A stretch of DNA of 32,523 bases from an uncultured Collinsella sp. (GTDB lineage Bacteria > Actinomycetota > Coriobacteriia > Coriobacteriales > Coriobacteriaceae): assembly GCA_902489295.1 (NCBI GenBank), contig CABTZM010000001.1, forward strand, positions 1 to 32,523. Direction: 5' to 3'. The notes beneath the pieces are model-generated. The model worked only from the letters and a program-made list of their open reading frames with translations, had not been told where the DNA came from and did no database searches. Each line of letters starts with the position of its first letter. The first letter of the stretch is position 1. Of this stretch, positions 7,594 to 15,103 are shown one piece after another. The position numbers were made by a program, and so were the translations under genes.

Positions 7594-8285
7594 GCATCCG
7601 CGACAACCTTGATATCTCGGCCTATCTGGTACTCGGCCCCGAAAACACGCTCGGGCGCCCCGTGGGCGATGTGGTGGCCCAGGCACTCGACGCCGGCTTT
7701 ACCTGCATCCAGGTGCGCTCCAAGGTGGCAAGCGCCCGCGAGATCATCGCGCTGACGGGCGATGCCGCGCAGGCAATCGCACAGGCCGGCAAGACCGGTC
7801 AGGTCGCCCTGCTGATCGACGACCGTCTGGATTGTGTGCTTGCCGCGCGCGAGCAGGGTATTGCTGTCGACGGCGTGCACGTGGGTCAGAGCGATATTCC
7901 CGTCGAGGTCTGTCGCAAGCTGCTGGGCCCCGATGCCATTGTGGGCCTTTCGGCCCGCTGCGAGGAGATGCTCGAGTACGTCAAGACCGCCGACATGAGT
8001 CTGGTCGACTACCTGGGCATCGGCCCGCTCCACGAGACCGAGACCAAGCGCGACTGCGGACGCGCGGCCGATGGCTCCATCATCACCAAGAGCTTTGAGG
8101 ACCTGGCCGCACTCCACATGGCAAGCCCCGTGCCCATCGTGGTGGGCGGCGGCGTTAAGACGGCCGACTTGCCGCAGCTTAAGGCAACCGGCGTCGACGG
8201 CTTCTTTGTGGTGAGCGCCGTCTGCAGCGCCGATGATCCCCACGCCGCGGCCAAGGAGCTTGTCGACACCTGGCAGCAGGCATAG
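7590..8285 (+). CDS. thiE: Thiamine-phosphate synthase
   Basis: 231 aa TIM-barrel enzyme that joins hydroxymethylpyrimidine diphosphate to thiazole phosphate, giving thiamine phosphate. Family blocks are CIQVRSK (pyrophosphate contact), LLIDDRLD, GVHVGQSD, VGLSARC, YLGIGPLHETETKRD and VVGGGV near the C-terminus. The start ATG overlaps the preceding stop (ATGA at 7590-7593). Third and last gene of the TPP-controlled operon. No thiD (HMP kinase) is present in the window, so the pyrimidine branch must be encoded elsewhere or replaced. A long hairpin follows. Confidence 0.95.
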   Translation: MSIRDNLDISAYLVLGPENTLGRPVGDVVAQALDAGFTCIQVRSKVASAREIIALTGDAAQAIAQAGKTGQVALLIDDRLDCVLAAREQGIAVDGVHVGQSDIPVEVCRKLLGPDAIVGLSARCEEMLEYVKTADMSLVDYLGIGPLHETETKRDCGRAADGSIITKSFEDLAALHMASPVPIVVGGGVKTADLPQLKATGVDGFFVVSAVCSADDPHAAAKELVDTWQQA

Positions 8286-8327
8286 ACATAGGCCGAGCAG
8301 CTGATTCGCAATCTCATATCTTCAATA

Positions 8328-8377
8328 GCGGAAACCGCATCCCGGTTCGAACGTCCATTCCGGGATGCGCTTTCCGC
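8328..8377. terminator. Long hairpin between convergent thiE and patatin gene
   Basis: An 18-nt arm at 8328-8345 (GCGGAAACCGCATCCCGG) pairs with 8360-8377 with one mismatch, enclosing a 14-nt loop. It is centred between two convergent stop codons and probably terminates both transcripts. There is no clear U-tract, so the mechanism is less certain. Confidence 0.6.
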
Positions 8378-8397
8378 CGAGTCCACGGCAGCTTGTC

Positions 8398-9267
8398 CTA
8401 CCCCGCCAGATACGCTTCCAACGCCGGCAAAGTCGCCTCCGCATCGTGGCGGCCGACCTGGTAGATGCGCTCGAGCTCATCCGGTTCGCGGCACAGCGAC
8501 GGCACCTTCACCGATTCGCTCGGCCGCACCACAAAGACCTCGCCGGCAGCCTCGCGACGTGCCAGGTCATCGAGCGTGGCATTGTAGACCTCATGCCGAT
8601 GCTCAAGCGCTGCGACAAACTCCGGATAGTGACGGAACACGCGCCGCAGCATGGACATCACACTGTTGGGCTGCTTCACAAAGCCCGCCGGCTGCGTGAG
8701 CACCACGATATTGCGGTCATACCCCTGCGCAAACAGCCATGCGCTGGGGATAGAATCAGCCACGCCACCATCCAGATACTTATGCCCGTCAATAGCAACG
8801 GGACGCGTCGCCACAGGAATAGCAGACGACGCCCGGATCCACTCGATATCGCGCTCGTCGCCATACGGCAAATCGTGATAGACAGCCTTGCCCGTCTCGA
8901 CATCGGTACACACGCACGTAAATCGCATGGGACAGGCGCGATACGCCTCCAAGTCGATGGGATCGCGCTCAATGGGCACCTCGTGATAGGCAAAATCGGC
9001 ATTGAACATGTCACCGGTTCGCAGCCAGCTTGTCACGCTCGCATAGCGCTTGTCGGCACAATAGGCCTTGTTGTAGCGAATGGCGCGCCCAATCTGCCGC
9101 GATTTAAAGTTGTAGCCAAACGCCGCGCCCGCCGAAACGCCCACCATATGGTCGCAGGTCAAACCGTGCTCCATCCAAACGTCGAGCACGCCCGCCGTAT
9201 ACATACCGCGGTAGCCGCCTCCCTCGAGCGCAAGCCCCACCGTGCGCGTCGTATCCGGCTGTGCCAT
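8398..9267 (-). CDS. Patatin-like phospholipase
   Basis: 289 aa. All patatin signatures are present: oxyanion hole GGGYRG (residues 16-21), nucleophile elbow GVSAGA with Ser45, and the catalytic Asp in LDGGVADS. It resembles the YjjU-type bacterial patatins, which hydrolyse acyl chains of lipids; no signal peptide is seen, so a cytoplasmic or membrane-associated location is likely. Start at 9267, where a CGGAGATGG ribosome binding site lies about 8 nt upstream; the extra 28 upstream codons in the open frame lack a site. Divergent from the large c-di-GMP gene, with 324 nt between them. A single gene, ending at the shared hairpin with thiE. Confidence 0.92.
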   Translation of the reverse strand: MAQPDTTRTVGLALEGGGYRGMYTAGVLDVWMEHGLTCDHMVGVSAGAAFGYNFKSRQIGRAIRYNKAYCADKRYASVTSWLRTGDMFNADFAYHEVPIERDPIDLEAYRACPMRFTCVCTDVETGKAVYHDLPYGDERDIEWIRASSAIPVATRPVAIDGHKYLDGGVADSIPSAWLFAQGYDRNIVVLTQPAGFVKQPNSVMSMLRRVFRHYPEFVAALEHRHEVYNATLDDLARREAAGEVFVVRPSESVKVPSLCREPDELERIYQVGRHDAEATLPALEAYLAG

Positions 9268-9591
9268 GTGACCATCTCCGTTCCTGCGTTTTAAACCGGG
9301 ACAAGTATACCCGTCAACATATATCGACTCAGTCGCATTTTCATCGAACATCGCATTGTCGCGCTACCGCTTGGCGAATAGTAGCCGCCAACAGCATGGA
9401 CACCCGTATATAATTGCGTACTGTTGTTTACACTACTCAGCAGTTATCAACAGCGAACATTAGCCGGCAAAGTAACTCAACAACGCAGCAAGGCGGGGGC
9501 CTGGATACACGCAAGGCGCGGAGCAACGACGCGCGTACACTACGAGCTCGCCCGACGCCATCCGCCCCGACCCCAGAAAGCCGCTTACAAC
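9268..9591. other. 324-nt intergenic region with a possible long leader of the GGDEF-EAL gene
   Basis: No gene is evident here. A consensus TATAAT (9409-9414) is the best plus-strand -10 and would start transcription near 9421, leaving a leader of about 170 nt before the ATG at 9592. The frame of the downstream gene is open from a TTG at 9424, so an N-terminal extension is formally possible, but that stretch is rich in Arg and Ala, unlike a domain, and has no ribosome binding site. I could not match the leader to either c-di-GMP riboswitch class. Confidence 0.4.
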
Positions 9592-12309
9592 ATGGACACC
9601 GTCAGCAATTACACCGAAACGCTCGAAAAGACCGTCCGTGACCTTCTCGAGCGTCAGGATGATCTGATTAGGACGGCCTTTACCGACCAGCTCACCGGAC
9701 TTGGCAACCGCGGCGGCTTTGCCCGTTCCCTAGAGGAAATCTGGGAGCAGGAACTGCCCGTGACCATGGCGTTTATCGACATCGATAACCTTAAGCACTG
9801 CAACGACGTCTTTGGGCATGACGAGGGCAACCGCTATATCTTGCAGGTAAGTCTCTATCTCAAGCTGTATATGAAGGTGGACGAGGCGGCGTTTCGCATA
9901 GGCGGCGACGAGTTTGCCATCCTGTCTACGATTGCGACCGAGGACGACCTCGCCGAGCGCCTGGAACACTGCCGAACGGTCCTACTCAAAAACAACGATT
10001 CCGAGATGCCTCACTCGTTTAGCTACGGAGTGTCGCACGCCGACCCCGCCCTGGGTGAAGTCTCCAATCGCATGACACTCGATGCCGACCATCGCATGTA
10101 CGACTACAAGCTACGCCATGCCATGCATCTTGATCGACGCAATATCGCGCAAGTCCACACCGACGACTTCGAAATAAGCGATCGCGTTTTTGACGCCTTT
10201 TCGATGCTCAACGAAGGCCGTTATTGCTTTATCGAGAACTTGGACAAACATCGCACCCTTTGGTCACAAGGCGCCTCGCGCGATCTCGGTCTTCCTTCTG
10301 AGCATGTAGACAACTGCCACGATTACTGGAAAACGCGCGTCCACCCCGATGACCTTGAGGCCTACATCAACGACATCGACCAAATCTATAATGGCTCTAA
10401 ACACCGCCGCGTCATGCAGTACCGCATGCGCAATGCCGCGGGCGACTACGTCCTCTGCCGCGCTCGCGGGTTTCGCATCGACGGCGACGGAAATACCCCC
10501 TCGCTCTATGTCGGCGAACTTGTTAACCACTCACTCGCCGAGACCGTCGACGCCGCCACGGGCCTCGGAACGCAGCGTATGCTGATCAACGCTATCGATG
10601 CCTGCCGTCGCGACCGTTGCGAGACGGGGCTTATAGCGGTCCGCGTTTGTGGCACGGCAAAGTTCAACGAGCTCTACGGGGCCGAGGCTGTCGACAACAT
10701 GCTCGCCGAATACGCAGGCCGCATGTTATCGATCACCCGCGGCAGAAGTCGCGTCTTCCGCTCGCGAAACGCCCAGTTCGTCGTGCTCAGCAACGATCTG
10801 GACCACGAGGCATTCGAGCAACTGACCCATCATCTTAAAGAGGCCGTTTTCGCTCCTGTTCGAATCGCGAACGACACCATTACCCCCGTCTGTCTTGTCG
10901 TCCCGGCCTTTTACGAGCGCTTAATCAATCAAGCGACCGCTGTTTTAGGCGAACTCGACCGTCGTCTTCGCGCCGCCGGCGGGCTTGCCCCCAACGACAG
11001 CCTCCCCATACCCGAGATTGAGCGTAAAAGCGCCGTCGCCGAACGCATCGATACGCTCACGGGCCTCTATCGACCCAGCGAGTTTATGCGGCGTGCCAAC
11101 GCATTTCTGAGGACAGGGCGCGACGGCGCTTGGTGTATCGCCACCGTCGACATGGGTCATATGCGACTGTTTAACGAATGGCACGGACAGGCCGAGGGCG
11201 ACCGCGTGCTCGCCGATGTGGGTACGGTCCTCAAAGACATCGAGAATGCCGAGATGGGCGTCGCAGGATACTGGGGCCAAGACGACTTTTGCATTCTCAT
11301 CCCCTTTGAGCACGACACCGTCCATCAAATCTATAACCGCGTTCGCGCCGCCGTGGCCAAGCATGATGACGGTGTGGGTTTCTGGCCGTCCATGGGCGTT
11401 TGCCCCATCGACCCCAACGAGGAAATCACCATCGACGCGCAGGCCAAGGCCATGTTTACCAATCGGCGCGCAAAAAACGACTTTAAGGAGCGCGTCGCCA
11501 TTTTCCGCCCCGAGGAGTACGAGCGCGAAACCGCGTTCCACCGCACGCTGACCGAATTCCAGTATGCGTTCTCAAACGGCCGCATTACCTACTACCTGCA
11601 GCCCCAGGTCGACATGGAAACTGGCGAGATCGTTGGCGCCGAGGCGCTCACGCGCTGGATTGGCAAGGACGGTTCCCTCATTTCGCCTGTAACGTTTATC
11701 CCCGCACTCGAGGAAAGCGGCTTTGTAGTGACGCTCGACAAGTACATTTGGCAGGGCGTCGCCTCGTGGCTGCGCGAGCGCATCGACCGGGGGCTTCGCG
11801 TGGTTCCGATCTCGCTCAATGTGTCGCGCGTGGATATCCTTGCCTGCGACGTTGCCGAAGATATGGGAGCACTTGCCGCCCAATACAACCTACCGCCCGA
11901 ACTCATGCGCATCGAGATCACCGAGACAGCCTATACGGGAGAATCCGAGGCCGTGGACAAACTGACAGCCGACCTGCACACCCGTGGCTTCTCGACCTAT
12001 ATGGACGATTTTGGCACCGGCCAGTCCACGCTCGCGATGCTCAAGAACGTCAACGTCGACGTCATCAAGCTCGACCGCACGTTTGTGCCCGTCGACGGCG
12101 ATCATGGCCGCAGCACGCAAATCATTTCATCAATGCTCGAGATGGCGCAGTCGCTCCATCTGCCCGTCGTGGTCGAAGGCGTCGAGACAAATGAGCAGGC
12201 GAACATGCTGCGACAGATGGGCGCCCGCTACGCTCAGGGCTTCCTCTACTACCGCCCCATGCCGGCGAAGGATTTTGAGGCATTGCTCGATGGTGGCAAT
12301 AACAACTGA
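9592..12309 (+). CDS. c-di-GMP signalling protein: GGDEF, PAS-like, two degenerate GGDEF domains, EAL
   Basis: 905 aa, no membrane segment. Order: short coiled N-terminus; GGDEF domain with intact GGDEF at 104-108; PAS-like sensor at about 205-315; a second GGDEF-like domain (about 318-460) in which the motif reads SRNAQF; a third (about 487-640) in which it reads WGQDDF; then an EAL domain (about 655-900). The EAL catalytic set looks complete: E684 of EAL, N743, E778 region (EITE), D805-D806 of DDFGTG, K826, E862 and Q882. It could therefore both make and degrade c-di-GMP. At the usual I-site position the first GGDEF has KVDE instead of RxxD, so product inhibition is probably absent. The start at 9592 has only a weak AGAAAG site; TTG 9424 is an alternative. 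The next gene is its paralogue. Confidence 0.9.
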   Translation: MDTVSNYTETLEKTVRDLLERQDDLIRTAFTDQLTGLGNRGGFARSLEEIWEQELPVTMAFIDIDNLKHCNDVFGHDEGNRYILQVSLYLKLYMKVDEAAFRIGGDEFAILSTIATEDDLAERLEHCRTVLLKNNDSEMPHSFSYGVSHADPALGEVSNRMTLDADHRMYDYKLRHAMHLDRRNIAQVHTDDFEISDRVFDAFSMLNEGRYCFIENLDKHRTLWSQGASRDLGLPSEHVDNCHDYWKTRVHPDDLEAYINDIDQIYNGSKHRRVMQYRMRNAAGDYVLCRARGFRIDGDGNTPSLYVGELVNHSLAETVDAATGLGTQRMLINAIDACRRDRCETGLIAVRVCGTAKFNELYGAEAVDNMLAEYAGRMLSITRGRSRVFRSRNAQFVVLSNDLDHEAFEQLTHHLKEAVFAPVRIANDTITPVCLVVPAFYERLINQATAVLGELDRRLRAAGGLAPNDSLPIPEIERKSAVAERIDTLTGLYRPSEFMRRANAFLRTGRDGAWCIATVDMGHMRLFNEWHGQAEGDRVLADVGTVLKDIENAEMGVAGYWGQDDFCILIPFEHDTVHQIYNRVRAAVAKHDDGVGFWPSMGVCPIDPNEEITIDAQAKAMFTNRRAKNDFKERVAIFRPEEYERETAFHRTLTEFQYAFSNGRITYYLQPQVDMETGEIVGAEALTRWIGKDGSLISPVTFIPALEESGFVVTLDKYIWQGVASWLRERIDRGLRVVPISLNVSRVDILACDVAEDMGALAAQYNLPPELMRIEITETAYTGESEAVDKLTADLHTRGFSTYMDDFGTGQSTLAMLKNVNVDVIKLDRTFVPVDGDHGRSTQIISSMLEMAQSLHLPVVVEGVETNEQANMLRQMGARYAQGFLYYRPMPAKDFEALLDGGNNN

Positions 12310-12339
12310 TACGCTCGCGCGCAAAACGCCACCGCCGAA

Positions 12340-12398
12340 GGGGACATTTGTCTCCATTAGCTAACTTATATCCCCAATTCAAACCGATTTGGGGATAT
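12340..12398. repeat. Two palindromes between the c-di-GMP genes
   Basis: GGGGACATTTGTCTCC (12340-12355) is a short palindrome carrying the GGGAC core shared with the dispersed hairpins. A second perfect 10-bp stem, ATATCCCCAA / TTGGGGATAT (12368-12377 and 12389-12398), overlaps a possible -10 (TATGAT, 12396-12401) of the second gene. That position would suit an operator. Confidence 0.5.
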
Positions 12399-12436
12399 GA
12401 TACAAACCATTGTTCTGCCCAAGGAGGTTATTCATC

Positions 12437-13966
12437 ATGAACGAGTCATATCGCTTGGGCGAGCAATCGATTATTGCCTATCTTCAGCGACTTGCGAATG
12501 GTGTCTCGACCGCCGAACTCGATGTTTCCGCGCTGCCTGCTGAGCTACGCGCCGTTGGTGAGCAACTGCAAAAGACGCATGCCATCCTGCAACAAGAGCG
12601 CCAGCTGCTTGAGTGCAACGCCTATATCGATCCGCTCACCAACTTGGGCAACCGCGGCGGACTCGACCGTCACGTCGAGCAGCTCTGGCGCAAAGGCGAC
12701 CCCTTCACCTGCGCCTATATTGACATCGACCACCTTAAGCACTGCAACGATAAGTTTGGCCACGCCGAAGGCAACCGCTATATTCTGGGCATCTGCCGCG
12801 CGCTCACCGAGGCAATGGAGCACGATGAAATGCTGTTCCGTATCGGTGGAGATGAATTTGTACTCGTGTCCCCCACGACAGGCGAAGCCGAGCTCGAGCA
12901 GCGCTTGGAGCGGACACGCACCGATCTTGTCGAGGCAACATCAGACGGCAAGGCGCCCATGATCGCTAGCTTTAGCTTTGGCTGCTCGCGCGTCGATCCA
13001 CTTGCCGGCGACACGCGTCGCCAGATGACGATGGATGCCGATCGCAAGATGTATCGCTATAAGCTTATGCATCGTGTGCAGCAACCGAAAGACCATGACG
13101 CGCCGCCACACCCAATTGCCGAGCAGCTTCCGTGCAACGACCGCGTATTCCAAGCGATCTCTATGAGCTCCGAGACGCGCTATCCGTTTATCCTCAATCT
13201 CGATACGGGCGAATCACAATGGTCGGTTAATGCCGTACGCGATTTTGACCTGCCCTCCCAGCATCCCTACAACTCACTCGACTTGTGGCTTGCCCGCGTT
13301 CACCCCGAGGACCGCGACAACGTACGCGCCGAGCTCGACATGGTGATAAACGGTACGTGGCACTTCCACTACATGCAGTATCGCGTGATGGATGCCACCG
13401 AAGCATACGTGCTTTGCGACTGCACGGGCTACCGCTTGGACGGCACCGATACCGAGCCCAACATGTACGTGGGCATGATTATCAACCGCAGCTTGGCAGA
13501 TACGACCGATTCCGTGACCGGCCTGGGCGACATCCACGCCCTGGTCAACGCCATTGGCGAAATGCGTCGCGTCGCGCGCAAGGCGGGCTTGGTCGCCATT
13601 AAAATCGACGATATCGCTCAGGTCAATGCCCGCTTTGGCTTTGATGCGGGCGACCGCGTTTTGGCGGAGAGCGCCGCCCGCCTCATGGATTGTTCGCGCG
13701 GTAAGGGTCGTCTGTTCCGCTCGACCGGACCGATGTTCGTGGCGCTTTTCGACGAATTCGATCCCGAAGAGACCGACGCGATCGCAAAGGAAATCGAGCG
13801 GTTCCTGGGCTCTCCCGTGCTCTTTGGCTCGTTTGAATATCAGCCGCCCCTTCGCGTGGCCACGCTTCATCTGGATACCGTCGACCGACAGCCCGTTTCC
13901 ATTTTGAACGAGCTCAAAGTGTTGCTCGGGAAAGCCGTGCAGGTGCCAGGTACCAAACTGGATTAG
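12437..13966 (+). CDS. Diguanylate cyclase: GGDEF, PAS-like, degenerate GGDEF
   Basis: 509 aa, soluble. The first GGDEF domain has an intact GGDEF at 137-141 and the metal/substrate residues of FTCAYIDIDHLKHCNDKFGH. A PAS-like domain (about 235-355) follows, then a second GGDEF-fold domain whose motif position reads STGPMF and which should be inactive. The domain order and many phrases (NLGNRGG, IDxLKHCND, HPED, YVGxxxNRSLADTTD) match residues 1 to about 460 of the previous protein, so the two are paralogues; this one lacks the third GGDEF and EAL. The I-site position reads EHDE, not RxxD. Start set by AAGGAGG (12421-12427), 9 nt before the ATG. Predicted to synthesise c-di-GMP, with the neighbour able to degrade it. 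Confidence 0.9.
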   Translation: MNESYRLGEQSIIAYLQRLANGVSTAELDVSALPAELRAVGEQLQKTHAILQQERQLLECNAYIDPLTNLGNRGGLDRHVEQLWRKGDPFTCAYIDIDHLKHCNDKFGHAEGNRYILGICRALTEAMEHDEMLFRIGGDEFVLVSPTTGEAELEQRLERTRTDLVEATSDGKAPMIASFSFGCSRVDPLAGDTRRQMTMDADRKMYRYKLMHRVQQPKDHDAPPHPIAEQLPCNDRVFQAISMSSETRYPFILNLDTGESQWSVNAVRDFDLPSQHPYNSLDLWLARVHPEDRDNVRAELDMVINGTWHFHYMQYRVMDATEAYVLCDCTGYRLDGTDTEPNMYVGMIINRSLADTTDSVTGLGDIHALVNAIGEMRRVARKAGLVAIKIDDIAQVNARFGFDAGDRVLAESAARLMDCSRGKGRLFRSTGPMFVALFDEFDPEETDAIAKEIERFLGSPVLFGSFEYQPPLRVATLHLDTVDRQPVSILNELKVLLGKAVQVPGTKLD

Positions 13967-13994
13967 CACCACGCCCGCACCGCCTCCCCCATCG

Positions 13995-14003
13995 TGCGAT
14001 AAT
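13995..14003 (+). promoter_or_regulatory. Extended -10 promoter of the flavoprotein/ArsC-like pair
   Basis: TGC-GATAAT (13995-14003) is an extended -10 element about 37 nt upstream of the start codon and just after the diguanylate cyclase stop. No convincing -35 is present. Confidence 0.45.
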
Positions 14004-14040
14004 CCTCTGCAGAAGTCACCAACAGCAGAGGGAGTTTGTG

Positions 14041-14664
14041 ATGAAGGTTCTTTTGGTCAATGGCAGCCCCAAGGCAAACGGCAACACCGCTCGCGCGCTC
14101 GCCGAAGTCGCCGAGCAGCTTAAAGCCGAGGGCATCGACAGCGAGGTATTCCAACTGGGCGCCAAGCCCATCCGCGACTGCATCGGCTGCGGTCAGTGCG
14201 GCAAGCTTGGCGGTCGCTGCACCTTTGACGACGACGTGGTGAACGAGCTCATCGCTGCCGCCGAGCAGGCAGATGGCTTTGTCTTTGGCTCCCCCGTCTA
14301 CTATGCGCATCCCAGCGGACGCATCCTCTCGGCTCTCGACCGCGCATTCTATGCTGGCAGCAAGGCCTTTGTGCACAAGCCGGGTGCCGCGGTCGCCGTC
14401 GCCCGTCGCGGCGGCACGTCGACCACCTTCGATGTACTCAACAAATACTTCACTATCAACCAGATGCCCGTGGTGGCCTCCACATACTGGAACAACGTCT
14501 TTGGTGCCATGCCGGGCGAGGCCGCCCAGGACGCCGAGGGCCTGGCCACCATGCGCAACATCGGCAAGAACATGGCTTGGCTCCTGCATTGTATCGAGGC
14601 AGGACAGGCTGCCGGCATCGAAGCCCCCGAAGCCGATCGCGAGCGCACCAACTTCATTCGTTAG
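14041..14664 (+). CDS. Flavodoxin-family FMN/iron-sulfur NAD(P)H reductase
   Basis: 207 aa. The N-terminus, VLLVNGSPKANGNTARAL, is the phosphate-binding loop of the NADPH-dependent FMN reductase/iron-sulfur flavoprotein family. It is followed by a cysteine cluster CIGCGQCGKLGGRC (C-x2-C-x2-C-x6-C), typical of members that may hold a 4Fe-4S cluster, and by the GSPVYYAHPSG flavin loop. The probable role is flavin-dependent electron transfer to small oxidants or quinone-like compounds; the true substrate is unknown. A GAGGGAG site precedes GTG-ATG; the ATG at 14041 is used, with the GTG at 14038 as an alternative. Only 11 nt separate it from the ArsC-like gene, so they form an operon. Confidence 0.87.
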   Translation: MKVLLVNGSPKANGNTARALAEVAEQLKAEGIDSEVFQLGAKPIRDCIGCGQCGKLGGRCTFDDDVVNELIAAAEQADGFVFGSPVYYAHPSGRILSALDRAFYAGSKAFVHKPGAAVAVARRGGTSTTFDVLNKYFTINQMPVVASTYWNNVFGAMPGEAAQDAEGLATMRNIGKNMAWLLHCIEAGQAAGIEAPEADRERTNFIR

Positions 14665-14675
14665 AACGGCGGAAA

Positions 14676-15017
14676 ATGAATATCCAGATTTTTGGCACCA
14701 AGAAGTCCTTCGATACCAAGAAGGCCCAGCGCTATTTTAAGGAGCGCCGCATCAAGGTGCAGTTTATCGACCTTAAGGAAAAGGAGATGAGCAAAGGCGA
14801 GCTCACGAGCGTGATGCAGGCGGTCGGCGGCATCGACAAGCTGCTCAACCCCAAGGCCAAGGACGAGGAGACGCTCGCGCTCATCCAGCACCTCACCCCT
14901 AGCCAGCGCTTCGACAAGTTGCTCGAGAACCAGCAGGTTCTAGCCGAGCCCATCGTGCGCAACGGCAAAAAGGCCACCGTCGGTTATTGCCCCGATGTAT
15001 GGGGAGCCTGGGAGTAG
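14676..15017 (+). CDS. ArsC/Spx-like thioredoxin-fold protein lacking the catalytic cysteines
   Basis: 113 aa, the normal length for the ArsC family (PF03960). The fold landmarks are kept: an N-terminal strand (MNIQIFG), a KKAQRYFKE helix, the LLNP segment where arsenate reductases have an Arg, and the cis-Pro strand EPIVRNGKKATVGY. Where Spx has CTSC and ArsC has its catalytic Cys, this protein reads SFDT, so both cysteine positions are Ser and Thr. Its only Cys is near the C-terminus (GYCPDVW). It is therefore unlikely to reduce arsenate or to act as a CxxC redox switch; an RNA-polymerase-binding or other adaptor role is possible but not shown. Cotranscribed with the flavoprotein. Confidence 0.8.
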   Translation: MNIQIFGTKKSFDTKKAQRYFKERRIKVQFIDLKEKEMSKGELTSVMQAVGGIDKLLNPKAKDEETLALIQHLTPSQRFDKLLENQQVLAEPIVRNGKKATVGYCPDVWGAWE

Positions 15018-15103
15018 CCTGTGTTATTTGCCGGCGCGTGGGTATAAGAGCAGGCGTTTGGCATAAGATTCAACTGTAAGCCATGTCTAACAAAGGAGGG
15101 CAC

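Noticed and set aside
9421..9591. Possible c-di-GMP riboswitch before the GGDEF-EAL gene
   Set aside because: The GEMM-I core (GGCAAACC ... GGACGCAAAGCC) and the class II features are absent; only loosely similar ACGCAAGGC words occur.
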